A stretch of DNA of 64,000 nt from Lutimaribacter degradans (GCF_023703375.1 NZ_JAMQGO010000007.1:1-64000), one strand, 5' to 3'. Shown: positions 1 to 10,973, counted from the first letter of the stretch. Numbers and translations: made by a program. The notes: generated by a model from the letters alone, not told the origin.

Positions 1-300
1 GAACCTCGTCAGCCCCGGTAGGCGCCCCAACGTCCGCCTCAGCAGCGCCGGTGAAGGGGCTTTTACGGATAACAACAAATACCCGCAACCCCTTTTTTCC
101 GTTTATGTTAGATTTTTTCCATATTTATAATTTCTACCGTGAAATCAGTATATTACGCAGTTCATAGCACCCCGCCCGCAGATCGATTGAGAGAGGCGGC
201 GCCGAACCGAAACGGCAGGCATAACAATATATGGACTTATCCACAGGCTTACCCACAAATGCGCCCGCTTTTCGCGGCGAGTCGTCCGATTTTTCGTGAA
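1..300. other. Gene-free left edge with AT-rich stretch
   Basis: I see no convincing coding sequence here; the short open frames lack a ribosome binding site and recognisable protein content. Positions about 95-160 are clearly AT-rich compared with the rest of the window, and two DnaA-box-like sequences follow at 237-257. The segment lies downstream of msrQ, which is transcribed leftwards into it. The gene to the left is outside the window, so promoter or origin roles cannot be separated from this sequence alone. Confidence 0.5.
237..257 (+). promoter_or_regulatory. Two tandem DnaA-box-like 9-mers
   Basis: TTATCCACA at 237-245 matches the strict DnaA-box consensus (TTATNCACA). TTACCCACA at 249-257 differs from TTATCCACA by one base, has the same orientation and lies 12 bp downstream, about one helical turn. 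An AT-rich tract lies just upstream. Two same-facing boxes beside AT-rich DNA could be part of a replication origin or a DnaA-controlled promoter. The usual alphaproteobacterial origin neighbours (hemE, parAB, gidAB, dnaA) are not in view. Confidence 0.4.
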
Positions 301-915
301 TCATGCCGCCCGAATCCGGCGTTTTTTGCTTCGAGGGGCGACTCGCAATGCCAGTAGCAGCAAAATTGCCGCCATGTAGATCAGCGGCTCGGGCTGAAGC
401 CCCTTGCGCAGCCATATGAAATGCACCCCGGCCAAAGGCACCACGACATAAGTCAGGCGGTGCAACCTGCCCCATCCACGGCCGAGGCTGCGCACCGCCC
501 GGTTATTCGATGTGGCGACCAGCGGCACCATCAGCACAAATGCCGCCATGCCGATCGTGATATAGGGGCGTTTGACGATATCCGCCCAAACCCGCTCCAG
601 CGATTGGACATCCAGAACGGCCCAGACCGTCAAGTGCAGCACAACATAGAAAAAGGCCAAAAGCCCCAGCGCCCGGCGAAACTTCAGCAGGTTCACACCT
701 AGATGCCGACGCAACGGGGTGATGCACAGCCCCGCAATCAACAGTTTAAGCGCAAGTGCGCCGTACTCATGCTCCAGGGCCTTGACCGGCTCGACGCCCA
801 GCCCGCCGGTGAGCCCCATGTAGAAAAGCCAAGGGGCCGGTGCGGCAAGCCCGATATAGGCGGCCCACGTGGGCAGCCGCCGAGCCGCGGCATTGATACG
901 GTCGCGCAGGCCCAT
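301..915 (-). CDS. msrQ: MsrQ, haem-binding membrane subunit of the methionine sulfoxide reductase system
   Basis: Polytopic inner-membrane protein of 204 residues, the usual size of MsrQ (YedZ). It carries electrons from the respiratory chain through b-type haem to the periplasmic reductase MsrP, which repairs oxidised methionine in envelope proteins. Several hydrophobic helices are visible, with histidines in or near them suited to haem ligation (for example in the VVLHLTVW and GRLHRLTY segments). Its ATG overlaps the msrP stop by one base (TGATG), so the two are translationally coupled, as in other msrPQ operons. Confidence 0.93.
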   Translation of the reverse strand: MGLRDRINAAARRLPTWAAYIGLAAPAPWLFYMGLTGGLGVEPVKALEHEYGALALKLLIAGLCITPLRRHLGVNLLKFRRALGLLAFFYVVLHLTVWAVLDVQSLERVWADIVKRPYITIGMAAFVLMVPLVATSNNRAVRSLGRGWGRLHRLTYVVVPLAGVHFIWLRKGLQPEPLIYMAAILLLLALRVAPRSKKRRIRAA

Positions 916-1814
916 CAGAAGTTCGCGCGCAGATCCATGCCATCATACAGCGCTGCCACCTCATCGCCGTAGCCGTTGAACATCAGGGTGGGCTGGTTGT
1001 CGGCAAACAGCCCGCCGCCGATGCGGCGTTCGCTCGCCTGGCTCCAGCGGGGGTGGTCAACTTCTGGATTCACGTTGGAGTAAAACCCGTATTCGCGTGG
1101 ATTGGCCTTGTTCCAGCTGGTGGGCGGTTCGCTGTCGGTAAGCGTGATGCGCACCACTGACTTGATGGATTTGAACCCGTATTTCCATGGCACCACCAAT
1201 CGAAGTGGCGCACCGTTCTGTTTCGGGATGTCACGACCGTAAATGCCGGTCGCCATGATGGTCAGCGGGTGCATCGCCTCGTCCAGGCGCAAACCTTCGA
1301 CATAGGGCCACTCCAGCACCGGGAACCGCGTGCCGGGCATTTCCTCGCGATTCAGGTAAGTTTCGAAGGCCACGTACTTGGCGCCCGACTGAACGCCCGC
1401 CATCTCCAACAGGTCGGCCAGTTCGAAACCATTCCACGGGATCACCATCGACCACGCCTCGACACAGCGAAAACGATATATCCGTTCCTCGACCGTCATC
1501 CCGTCCATGATCTGGTCAAAGGCATAGTCGCCTGGGCGGTCCACAAGGCCGTCGATACGCACGCTCCAGGGGTCGATGGTCATGGCGCCCGCGTTTTTCT
1601 CGGGATCGCCCTTGGCAGTACCGAATTCGTAGAAATTGTTGTAGCTGGTGATCTCTTTCCAGCTATTGGGCTCCAAACCCTCGGCGCGCGCGGGCGCTCC
1701 CGCGCCAACCAGCCCCAGACCGGCCAAACCACCCATGATCTGGCGGCGGTTCATCCATAGCGCCTCATCCGTCACCTCGCTATCACGCAGGTTGTTTTTC
1801 CAACGATGAGCCAT
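915..1814 (-). CDS. msrP: MsrP, periplasmic molybdopterin protein-methionine-sulfoxide reductase catalytic subunit
   Basis: Molybdoenzyme that reduces methionine sulfoxide in periplasmic proteins. A twin-arginine signal is visible (NRRQIM, Arg 23-24, then a hydrophobic stretch and a likely cleavage site after ARA near residue 44), so it is exported folded with its cofactor. Cys117 in RFRCVEAW is the expected molybdenum ligand of the family. I start it at the ATG at 1814 (299 residues), which has AGGAGA seven bases upstream; an in-frame start 12 codons earlier has no such site. First gene of the msrPQ pair. Confidence 0.93.
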   Translation of the reverse strand: MAHRWKNNLRDSEVTDEALWMNRRQIMGGLAGLGLVGAGAPARAEGLEPNSWKEITSYNNFYEFGTAKGDPEKNAGAMTIDPWSVRIDGLVDRPGDYAFDQIMDGMTVEERIYRFRCVEAWSMVIPWNGFELADLLEMAGVQSGAKYVAFETYLNREEMPGTRFPVLEWPYVEGLRLDEAMHPLTIMATGIYGRDIPKQNGAPLRLVVPWKYGFKSIKSVVRITLTDSEPPTSWNKANPREYGFYSNVNPEVDHPRWSQASERRIGGGLFADNQPTLMFNGYGDEVAALYDGMDLRANF

Positions 1815-1914
1815 GTCTTCTCCTGTCTCTGCTGCGGTGAATGACGACATAGCGCGCGGTGCGCGCTACGCAAAATACAAGGCATCACGAAACGGGGACC
1901 GCTTGAAACAAGGC

Positions 1915-3411
1915 TCAGGCTGCGGGCGGCGCGTTGAAACTGGGCCGGATCTTGTTCAACGGCATCGACGTGCCATCTTCTTGTACGATGCGCACATGGC
2001 GGCGGCGCATCAGCCGGGGTTCGGCCACGCCCACGGAATGTGCGATGGTCTCAACCTCCTTGATGATCGAGGTCGCGTAATTGGCAACTTTTACGAACTT
2101 GTCTTCGGCCACGAGACCCCGCTGCAGATACGGATCATGGGTGGTGATGCCGGTCGGGCAAGTGTTGCGATTGCATTTCAGCGCCTGGATGCAACCCAGC
2201 GAGAACATGAACCCCCGGGCCGAGCTGACGAAATCGGCGCCGGCACACAGCGCCATCGCCACGTCGCCGGGATTCACAAGCTTGCCGCTGGCGATTATGC
2301 GGATACGGTCTTTCAGTCCGTGCCGATCGCGCAGGTCGACCATGCGCAACAACGCTTCGCGCAGGGGCATCCCAACAAGGTCCATCAGCGGCATGGGCGC
2401 CGCGCCAGTGCCCCCTTCGCCACCATCGATGGTAATGAAGTCGGGCGCGCTGTCGTCGCCACGGGCCTTGATCAGTTGAAAGAACTCTTCCCACGCCTCA
2501 GAGCTGCCAATTACCGTCTTGAAGCCGCAAGGCTTGCCCGTGACGGTTCGGATATGGCCGATCACGTCCAGCAGGTCGCCGAAATCGTCGATTTCGCGGT
2601 GTCGGTTGGGTGATACGCTGTCGACGCCTTGAGGGATACCACGGATTGCCGCGATCTCGGCATTGACCTTTTCACCAGGCAGGATACCGCCCTTGCCGGG
2701 CTTGGCACCTTGCGCCAGCTTCAGCTCGAACATGCGCACCTGCGGATGCTCGGCCATCTTGAGCAGCTTGTCATCATCAAGGTTGCCATGTTCGTCGCGG
2801 ACGCCGTATTTCGCAGTGCCGATCTGGTAAACGATATCGCACGCGCCGGTCAGGTGATACGGGCTCAGCCCGCCTTCGCCGGTATTCAGCCAGATACCGG
2901 CCTTGGCGGCGCCACGGCTCAATGCCTCGACCGCGGGGCGCGAAATGGCGCCATAGCTCATGCCCGAGATGTTGAAGATCGACTTGGCATTATAGGGGAT
3001 GACCGCGGTCGGACCGATCTGCATCGGCTGTGTCGTCGCGAACTGGTCATCAAGTGGTGGAAAGACCGCGTTCACGAAAATGGGTGTGCCCGGCACGCCC
3101 AGGTTTCTGGTAGACCCGAACGCGATGGTGTTGCCCTTGCCACGCGTCGCGTGCGCAACCCAATCGCGTTGCGCGCGGTTAAACGGCATTTCCTCGCGAT
3201 CCATGGCAAAGAAATATTGGCGGAAGAACTCGCCCAGATTGGTGAACAACTTCCGGAAACGCCCTATCACCGGGTAATTGCGCCGGATCGCATCGCCCGT
3301 CTGTGTGCGGTCGATGACGAACAGCAATACGACGATCAGAACCGCCGCCCCCAAGGCCAGAATGAACAACAGCGCCAAGATCAGCAGCGCGTCCAGAACG
3401 AATTCCATCAT
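1915..3411 (-). CDS. FMN-binding glutamate synthase family protein with N-terminal membrane anchor
   Basis: 498 residues. An N-terminal hydrophobic segment (about residues 5-32) precedes a domain resembling the FMN/iron-sulfur synthase part of glutamate synthase large subunit. Cys407, Cys413 and Cys418 (C-x5-C-x4-C) match the 3Fe-4S cluster motif, and glycine-rich TIDGGEGGTGAAP fits the flavin barrel. The glutaminase and GXGXG domains of true GltB are absent, so this is the stand-alone family of unknown physiological reaction, probably an FMN oxidoreductase facing the cytoplasm. It starts with ATG-ATG after GGAGG. An FNR box begins only 9 bases upstream of the start, too close to activate this gene but well placed to repress it. 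Confidence 0.8.
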   Translation of the reverse strand: MMEFVLDALLILALLFILALGAAVLIVVLLFVIDRTQTGDAIRRNYPVIGRFRKLFTNLGEFFRQYFFAMDREEMPFNRAQRDWVAHATRGKGNTIAFGSTRNLGVPGTPIFVNAVFPPLDDQFATTQPMQIGPTAVIPYNAKSIFNISGMSYGAISRPAVEALSRGAAKAGIWLNTGEGGLSPYHLTGACDIVYQIGTAKYGVRDEHGNLDDDKLLKMAEHPQVRMFELKLAQGAKPGKGGILPGEKVNAEIAAIRGIPQGVDSVSPNRHREIDDFGDLLDVIGHIRTVTGKPCGFKTVIGSSEAWEEFFQLIKARGDDSAPDFITIDGGEGGTGAAPMPLMDLVGMPLREALLRMVDLRDRHGLKDRIRIIASGKLVNPGDVAMALCAGADFVSSARGFMFSLGCIQALKCNRNTCPTGITTHDPYLQRGLVAEDKFVKVANYATSIIKEVETIAHSVGVAEPRLMRRRHVRIVQEDGTSMPLNKIRPSFNAPPAA

Positions 3412-3419
3412 ACCTCCGA

Positions 3420-3433
3420 TTGATTTGGGTCAA
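3420..3433. promoter_or_regulatory. FNR/FnrL box between glutamate-synthase-like and DUF302 genes
   Basis: TTGATTTGGGTCAA fits the FNR consensus TTGAT-N4-ATCAA with one mismatch. Its centre (3426.5) is about 41 bp before the start point predicted from a TATGCT -10-like element at 3455-3460 on the plus strand, so it is placed to activate the DUF302 gene as a class II site. For the minus-strand gene it overlaps the leader. Geometry is my inference. Confidence 0.65.
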
Positions 3434-3518
3434 AGCGAACCCTCTCAAAACAATTATGCTCACACGTTACACAGTGCCGCTGTCGGCACAAACCGCCACG
3501 TGATAATGGGAGAGTATG

Positions 3519-3956
3519 ATGAAAAGATTTTTGATGGCCGGGATAATCGCCGCGGCCGCCACCGTGGCGCAGGCTCAAGAGGCCGTGACATATACGACCG
3601 AGGACAGTTTCGATGATGTTATCTTTGGGCTGGAGAACGCCATCCTGGACGAGGGATTGGTCATCGACCACGTGTCGCATACCGGCGACATGCTGGAACG
3701 CACCAAGGGCGACCTGGACGCCGAAATGACCATCTACGACATGGCAGATATCTATTCCTTCTGCTCGGCCGCGCTGTCGCGCGAGGTGATGGAGGCAGAT
3801 CCGATGAACGTCCAATTCTGCCCCTACAACATCTTCGTGGCTCAGCGCCCCGGCGAACAGGTCATGATCGGCTACCGTCCCTTCCCCGAAGGCGAGATGC
3901 AAAAGATACAAGCCCTTCTCGACGGCATCGTGCGCAACGCGATCGGGCTGGATTGA
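3519..3956 (+). CDS. Secreted DUF302-domain protein
   Basis: 145 residues with a clear N-terminal signal peptide (hydrophobic, ending AQAQ near residue 20) followed by a DUF302-like fold: an amphipathic helix after the first strand and the PYNIFVAQ/GEQVMIGYRP strands typical of the family. DUF302 proteins are small, mostly uncharacterised, and often periplasmic in bacteria. Two cysteines (in SFCSA and QFCPY) could form a disulfide. ATG codons occur at 3516 and 3519; the GGGAGAG at 3508-3514 is better spaced for 3519. A strong terminator follows. The upstream FNR box suggests induction at low oxygen. Confidence 0.75.
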   Translation: MKRFLMAGIIAAAATVAQAQEAVTYTTEDSFDDVIFGLENAILDEGLVIDHVSHTGDMLERTKGDLDAEMTIYDMADIYSFCSAALSREVMEADPMNVQFCPYNIFVAQRPGEQVMIGYRPFPEGEMQKIQALLDGIVRNAIGLD

Positions 3957-4003
3957 TCACGCGACGCTCGCATTCGATCACAAAGATTCCACTGGAAATC
4001 GGC

Positions 4004-4034
4004 AAAAGGCGCGGCTTAGTTCCGCGCCTTTTTT
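4004..4034 (+). terminator. Rho-independent terminator after DUF302 gene
   Basis: An 11-bp perfect stem (AAAAGGCGCGG / CCGCGCCTTTT) with a 7-base loop, followed by more T residues. It ends the DUF302 transcript and isolates the fasciclin gene downstream. Confidence 0.85.
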
Positions 4035-4141
4035 CGTCAAGCGGCATCGGCGGAAAGCCCCGCTGAACCAACGGCCTATCCCTTGCGTAGTGAACGCGAT
4101 GCCACACAGGCATTCGCACCTAACGACAATGGGAGATTACA

Positions 4142-4627
4142 ATGCTACGCAGAACTTACCTCGCCCTGACCGCGGCCACCTTGATGGCAGGGCCCGCGCT
4201 GGCCGGCGGCCATTCCAAGGATATCGTCGACACCGCCGTGGATGCGGGCAGCTTTGAAACGCTGGTCGCCGCCGTTCAGGCCGCCGACCTCGTCGAAACG
4301 CTGAAGGGCGACGGCCCCTTCACTGTTTTTGCGCCCACCGACGAAGCCTTCGCCGCACTGCCCGAAGGCACGGTTGAAAGCCTGTTGATGCCCGAAAACA
4401 AGGATCAGCTGACGGCGATCCTGACCTACCACGTGGTTCCGGGCAAAGTGATGTCAGGCGATCTGTCGGATGGCATGATGGCCACCACAGTGAACGGCAA
4501 GGAAGTGACCATCGGCACCGAAGGCGGCGTGACGGTCGATGGAGCAAACGTGGTTACGGCCGATATCGAGGCATCGAACGGCGTCATCCACGTGATCGAT
4601 GGCGTCATCCTGCCGCCCGAAGACTGA
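4142..4627 (+). CDS. Secreted fasciclin (FAS1) domain protein
   Basis: 161 residues: a Sec signal peptide ([21 protein letters not shown]) and one FAS1 domain. The family motifs [15 protein letters not shown] and [10 protein letters not shown], and the closing [13 protein letters not shown] strand, are all visible. FAS1 domains act in cell-surface adhesion or ligand binding; bacterial single-domain forms are secreted and little studied. GGGAG precedes the start. A terminator at 4637-4665 separates it from a second FAS1 gene only 62 bp further on, so the two are a tandem duplication expressed at least partly separately. Confidence 0.88.
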   Translation: MLRRTYLALTAATLMAGPALAGGHSKDIVDTAVDAGSFETLVAAVQAADLVETLKGDGPFTVFAPTDEAFAALPEGTVESLLMPENKDQLTAILTYHVVPGKVMSGDLSDGMMATTVNGKEVTIGTEGGVTVDGANVVTADIEASNGVIHVIDGVILPPED

Positions 4628-4636
4628 AACACATCA

Positions 4637-4665
4637 AAGGCGCGCAGAAATGCGCGCCTTTTTTT
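4637..4665 (+). terminator. Rho-independent terminator between the two FAS1 genes
   Basis: A 10-bp stem AAGGCGCGCA / TGCGCGCCTT with a GAAA tetraloop, followed by T7 counting the stem end. Very canonical. Confidence 0.9.
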
Positions 4666-4689
4666 CATTTCCAAACAAGAGGACAGATC

Positions 4690-5178
4690 ATGAAGCGTCG
4701 CACATTTTTTGCCGCCGTGGCCGCCGCCGGACTGACCGCCGCCGCTGGTTGCACAACAACAACCACGCAACCCGATGTCGTCGACATCCTTGCCGCCAAT
4801 GATGAATTCTCGACATTGGTTGCAGCCGTCGGCGCGGCCGATCTTGCCGGCACGCTCAAGGGCGATGGTCCCTTTACCGTTTTCGCGCCCACCAACGCAG
4901 CCTTTGAAAAGCTGCCAGCCGGAACCGTCGAGTCATTGCTCCGCCCTGAAAACCGCGACCAGCTGGCCAGCATTCTGACGTATCATGTCGTTCCTGGCGC
5001 CGTGACATCCGACCAACTGGCCGGTCAGCGGCTCGACGTCAAAACCGTTCAGGGCACAACCGTGGATGTAAACGGAACCCACGGTGTGCGCGTGAACAAT
5101 GCCCGCGTGATTCAGGCCGACGTTGCCGGATCGAACGGCGTTATCCACGTGATCGATTCGGTACTGCTTCCGAACTAA
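4690..5178 (+). CDS. FAS1 domain lipoprotein, probably Tat-exported
   Basis: 162 residues with one FAS1 domain ([38 protein letters not shown]) closely similar to the protein encoded just upstream. The N-terminus differs: KRRTFF gives a possible twin-arginine signal, and TAAAGC followed by a threonine run looks like a lipobox with a Cys near residue 21. This copy would therefore be membrane-anchored while its neighbour is released. AGAGGACAG sits before the ATG. Adhesion or ligand binding at the cell surface is the likely role; the partner is unknown. Confidence 0.85.
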   Translation: MKRRTFFAAVAAAGLTAAAGCTTTTTQPDVVDILAANDEFSTLVAAVGAADLAGTLKGDGPFTVFAPTNAAFEKLPAGTVESLLRPENRDQLASILTYHVVPGAVTSDQLAGQRLDVKTVQGTTVDVNGTHGVRVNNARVIQADVAGSNGVIHVIDSVLLPN

Positions 5179-5188
5179 TTCAACAGGA

Positions 5189-5210
5189 AGGCGGGGATTG
5201 TTCCCCGCCT
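5189..5210 (+). terminator. Hairpin after second FAS1 gene
   Basis: AGGCGGGGA / TCCCCGCCT, a 9-bp perfect stem with a short loop, 11 bases after the stop codon. The following T stretch is interrupted, so termination strength is uncertain. Confidence 0.6.
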
Positions 5211-5389
5211 CCACGCATATTTTTCCACCTTTGGTTGTTTGCGCCACTATTTTGCCGCATTTTCGCCATTTCTTTTTCCGGGCGCCAGCCAGCGCTGATA
5301 ATCTTTCACGATAAAAAGAAGAATCACATTTTTGGCCAACCTTTCGAGCACCGAGTAAATATTGAAGATTCAATTTGAAAGGCGCTCAA

Positions 5390-6778
5390 ATGCCCAACAC
5401 CCTGACGGCTACCCCGCTTGACGATAACCTTATTGGCTCAGACTCCTCGGATTTTGCCGACCTTGGCGCCGGTGACGACAGCATGGACGCTGGCGGGGGA
5501 TCGGACGAGATCCTGGGCGGCGCGGGCAACGACACGTTGCACGGCGGAAATGGCCATGATTACCTTGATGGCGGTGCCGATGATGACCTTGTCGACGGCG
5601 GTAATGGCGACGACACTTTGCTTGGCGGCGCCGGCAACGACCTGATCGACGGCGGAAACAACGACGACATGTTGGTCGGCGGTGAAGGCGACGACACGCT
5701 TTTGGGCGGTAAGGGTGCCGATGTTCTGTTTGGAACCAGCGGGACGAACTACCTTGACGGCGGTGTCGGGAACGACACGCTGTATGGCGGGACGGGCGCA
5801 GATACCTTCGCGTTGATCGGCCAAACCGGGCAGGATGTTGTGTTTTCCTTCACCGACGGGGTCGATCTGATCGACGTATCGGGTTTCGGTGTTTCGTCCC
5901 TGGGCGAATTGGGTATTCAGGACACCGGCGATGGCGTGCGCATCACCCTTTCGAACGGCTCACACCTGACCCTTGTAGGGCGCCTTGCCAGCGAGATTGA
6001 TTCAGATGACTTCATCTTTGCCGCTCCGCCACCGCCGCCCGCCGCATCTGACAGCGCCGACCGGTTCGATGGCACGGCCGACGCAGATGTGTTTGATGGA
6101 ATGGGCGGTGCCGATGATATCCGCGGCGGCTTCGGTGGTGACACGCTTTCGGGCGGCACTGGCGAGGATACGATCAAGGGCGATGCCGGCAATGACGTGA
6201 TTGACGGAGGGTCAGGCAGCGACCAGCTATTCGGCGGCAACGGGCGCGACCTGCTCCTGGGCAGCTCGGGCAACGACAAGATCCTTGGCGGTGACGGCAA
6301 CGACACGCTGAATGGTCAGGCCGACAATGACCGTTTGTATGGCGAAGGCGGGCGCGATGTTCTGATCGGAGACAATGGCAATGACCGGCTTTGGGGCGGC
6401 GCCGACAATGACCTGTTGTCGGGTGGTGCAGGCAAAGACAAGCTTTACGGCGACAATGGTGATGACACGCTGTCCGGCGGTTTCGGCGACGACGAATTGA
6501 CCGGCGGCAATGGCGCCGACGTATTCGTATTCGAAGACCGGATGCGCGCCGATACCATCACCGATTTCGAAGACGGCGTGGACCTGCTCGATTTTTCGGC
6601 CTTCGGCTTCACCGGGCTGGATGACCTCACGTTGACCCAGATCGGGTCGGATGTCGAACTGCGGGTAAGCAACCGCGATGTGCTTTTGCTGCAAAATGTC
6701 GATCTGGCCGATATCGACGAGTCGGATTTCATTTTTGCACCGCTGCCACCGGCCGACCCTGACCTTTCCCTAGGCTAA
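5390..6778 (+). CDS. Two-module RTX (haemolysin-type calcium-binding repeat) protein
   Basis: 462 residues, almost wholly RTX repeats of the GGxGxDxLxGG type. There are two similar modules: repeats at about residues 10-140 followed by a serralysin-like segment (TGADTFALIG ... DLIDVSGFG ... DDFIFA), a proline-rich linker near residue 215, then repeats at about 225-385 with the same closing segment (GADVFVFED ... DLLDFSAFG ... DFIFA). Acidic, no Sec signal, so export by a type I system through its C-terminus is expected; no such transporter is in view. No catalytic domain is present. A TTG five codons upstream is possible, but the ATG with AAAGG is preferred. Confidence 0.88.
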   Translation: MPNTLTATPLDDNLIGSDSSDFADLGAGDDSMDAGGGSDEILGGAGNDTLHGGNGHDYLDGGADDDLVDGGNGDDTLLGGAGNDLIDGGNNDDMLVGGEGDDTLLGGKGADVLFGTSGTNYLDGGVGNDTLYGGTGADTFALIGQTGQDVVFSFTDGVDLIDVSGFGVSSLGELGIQDTGDGVRITLSNGSHLTLVGRLASEIDSDDFIFAAPPPPPAASDSADRFDGTADADVFDGMGGADDIRGGFGGDTLSGGTGEDTIKGDAGNDVIDGGSGSDQLFGGNGRDLLLGSSGNDKILGGDGNDTLNGQADNDRLYGEGGRDVLIGDNGNDRLWGGADNDLLSGGAGKDKLYGDNGDDTLSGGFGDDELTGGNGADVFVFEDRMRADTITDFEDGVDLLDFSAFGFTGLDDLTLTQIGSDVELRVSNRDVLLLQNVDLADIDESDFIFAPLPPADPDLSLG

Positions 6779-6856
6779 GCCGGGAGATCGGCCAACCAAC
6801 ACCGGGTGACTGCATCCGTCGGGCGGCGGGCCAAGACCTGCCCTAAGCCACAAAAG

Positions 6857-6885
6857 AAAAGGCGGAGCTGCATGCCCCGCCTTTT
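6857..6885. terminator. Bidirectional terminator between RTX gene and clpB
   Basis: AAAAGGCGG / CCGCCTTTT, a 9-bp stem with A/T tails on both sides, between two convergent genes. It can serve both transcripts. Confidence 0.75.
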
Positions 6886-6903
6886 GCTCATCTTGATACG
6901 CGA

Positions 6904-9522
<2,619 letters not shown>

Positions 9523-9600
9523 GGGTCTTCTCCTTTTTCCAAGCGCCCGTTATGTTACGGCGCCCGCTTTGCGGCGCGCCCCTGTCCGGGCCTCGTCACC

Positions 9601-9630
9601 AATGTGTGATCACAGATGCCACCGTTCAAG
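9601..9630 (-). promoter_or_regulatory. Candidate heat-shock promoter of clpB
   Basis: On the minus strand CTTGAA (9630-9625) matches the sigma-32 -35 element and is followed after about 17 bp by ACACATT, a weak match to the -10. The position, about 100 bp before clpB, is reasonable. A perfect palindrome TGTGATCACA lies inside it. The -10 match is poor, so this is only a candidate. Confidence 0.35.
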
Positions 9631-9807
9631 AGCGATCACGCAAAGATCCACCAGGTCGCGCCACGCTTGGTGCAAGACGGGGATGACAACGCAACCTTCT
9701 GACATTCACACCTGTGCACCGACCACGGGCAGCCCCCTGTCAATGGCCGCTTGACGCGCCACCACATTCTTTCGACAAGGGCCGGAATATGACCGCAGGA
9801 GCCACCC

Positions 9808-10503
9808 ATGACAGATGACCGCCTGATCGTCGCCCTCGACGTACCCGATGCCCTGCAAGGGCTGCAACTGGCCGAACGCATCGGCGATGCAGCGGGCTTT
9901 TACAAGATCGGGCTTGGAATGCTGACGGGCGGGGGCCTGGCGCTGGCCAACGAGCTGAAACAAGAGCATGGAAAGCGCATTTTCCTGGACATGAAGCTGT
10001 TCGATATCGGCGCCACAGTGGAGAACGCCGTGCGTGGGCTGGCGCAGTACGATCTTGATTTCCTGACCGTGCATGGCGACCCCCATGTGGTGCGCGCCGC
10101 CAAGGAAGGCGCGGCCGGCAAGGAAACGAAAATTCTGGCCGTCACGATTCTGACTTCGCTGGACCGGGCAGATCTGGATGACAGCCTGATCAAGGCGGGC
10201 GACGTCGCCGACCTGGTGGCCGAACGTGCCGCCCGCGCGTTCGAAGCGGGCGCCGATGGCGTCATCGCCAGCCCGCAAGAGGCCGCCATGATCCGCGCCT
10301 TGCCGCAAGCCGCGGGCCGGTTGATCGTCACGCCGGGCGTGCGTCCGGCAGGGGCCGACCTGGGTGACCAGAAACGCGTGGCCACGCCTGCACAGGCCGT
10401 GACGGACGGGGCCGATCACATCGTGGTCGGTCGCCCCGTGTGGAAAGCAGACGATCCGCGCGCGGCAGCGCAGGCCATCCTCGACGAGCTGGCCGGCGCC
10501 TGA
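9808..10503 (+). CDS. pyrF: Orotidine 5'-phosphate decarboxylase
   Basis: 231 residues. It catalyses the last step of UMP synthesis, decarboxylation of OMP. The catalytic D-x-K-x-x-D motif is visible in FLDMKLFDIGATVENAV, and TPGVRP and the phosphate-binding IVVGRPVWKADDP segment are in place. GCAGGAG is seven bases before the ATG. The gene is monocistronic here; its stop codon abuts the stop of the convergent Nudix gene (TGATCA). Confidence 0.96.
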   Translation: MTDDRLIVALDVPDALQGLQLAERIGDAAGFYKIGLGMLTGGGLALANELKQEHGKRIFLDMKLFDIGATVENAVRGLAQYDLDFLTVHGDPHVVRAAKEGAAGKETKILAVTILTSLDRADLDDSLIKAGDVADLVAERAARAFEAGADGVIASPQEAAMIRALPQAAGRLIVTPGVRPAGADLGDQKRVATPAQAVTDGADHIVVGRPVWKADDPRAAAQAILDELAGA

Positions 10504-10926
10504 TCACTCGCCAGTGGTCATCAGGTAAAGACGCAGCCGTTCCTTGAAATGCGGAATCCCCAAAGGGTCGGCCAGGTAGGCGGCGGGAGTCATCAATGCC
10601 CAACCTTGCCCCTCGTCGCCCAGCCGGACGTCATGGGCGCTGGAGGCGGGCAAACGCGCCGCGAACATCCACCCCAACGCCCCGTCAGGCCGCCGAAAGG
10701 CCCGGCCCCGATGCAGCGCGGTCTCAGGCACGTTCAGGCCCAGCTCTTCGCGGGTTTCCCGCAGGGCGCAGGCGGCGGGGCTTTCGCCCGCCTCGCGCCC
10801 GCCACCGGGAAAATCCCAGTAGCCCGGCCAAGGCAGGCCGGGATGGGCGTCGCGCCGGATCACCACCAACGTATCGCCAAGGAACAGCGCCAGCTTGGCG
10901 CCAATGAAATCGCTGTCGTCCTGCAT
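10504..10926 (-). CDS. Nudix hydrolase
   Basis: 140 residues with a complete Nudix box (GGGREAGESPAACALRETREELGL, positions about 40-63: Gly, Glu, REx2EE and Gly all present), so it should hydrolyse a nucleoside diphosphate-linked compound with Mg2+. The substrate cannot be told from sequence; MutT-like sanitation or NTP clean-up are possibilities. It is divergent from the translesion polymerase gene dinB with only 47 bp between, which hints at, but does not prove, a link with DNA damage. Confidence 0.85.
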   Translation of the reverse strand: MQDDSDFIGAKLALFLGDTLVVIRRDAHPGLPWPGYWDFPGGGREAGESPAACALRETREELGLNVPETALHRGRAFRRPDGALGWMFAARLPASSAHDVRLGDEGQGWALMTPAAYLADPLGIPHFKERLRLYLMTTGE

Positions 10927-10973
10927 ACCCGGACCCTATATACTGTGAGCAACCCCAACCAGTGCGATACGCC

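Noticed and set aside
5362..5373. TTGAAGATTCAA upstream of the RTX gene as an FNR or quorum-sensing site
   Set aside because: The spacing and flanks fit neither the FNR consensus nor a lux-type box; it lies too close to the start codon.
5440..6720. Short tandem repeats that might be a CRISPR or minisatellite
   Set aside because: They keep the reading frame and encode RTX nonapeptides; repeat units vary in sequence and have no spacer pattern.
9605..9614. TGTGATCACA as a CRP site
   Set aside because: CRP sites need six bases between TGTGA and TCACA; here there are none.
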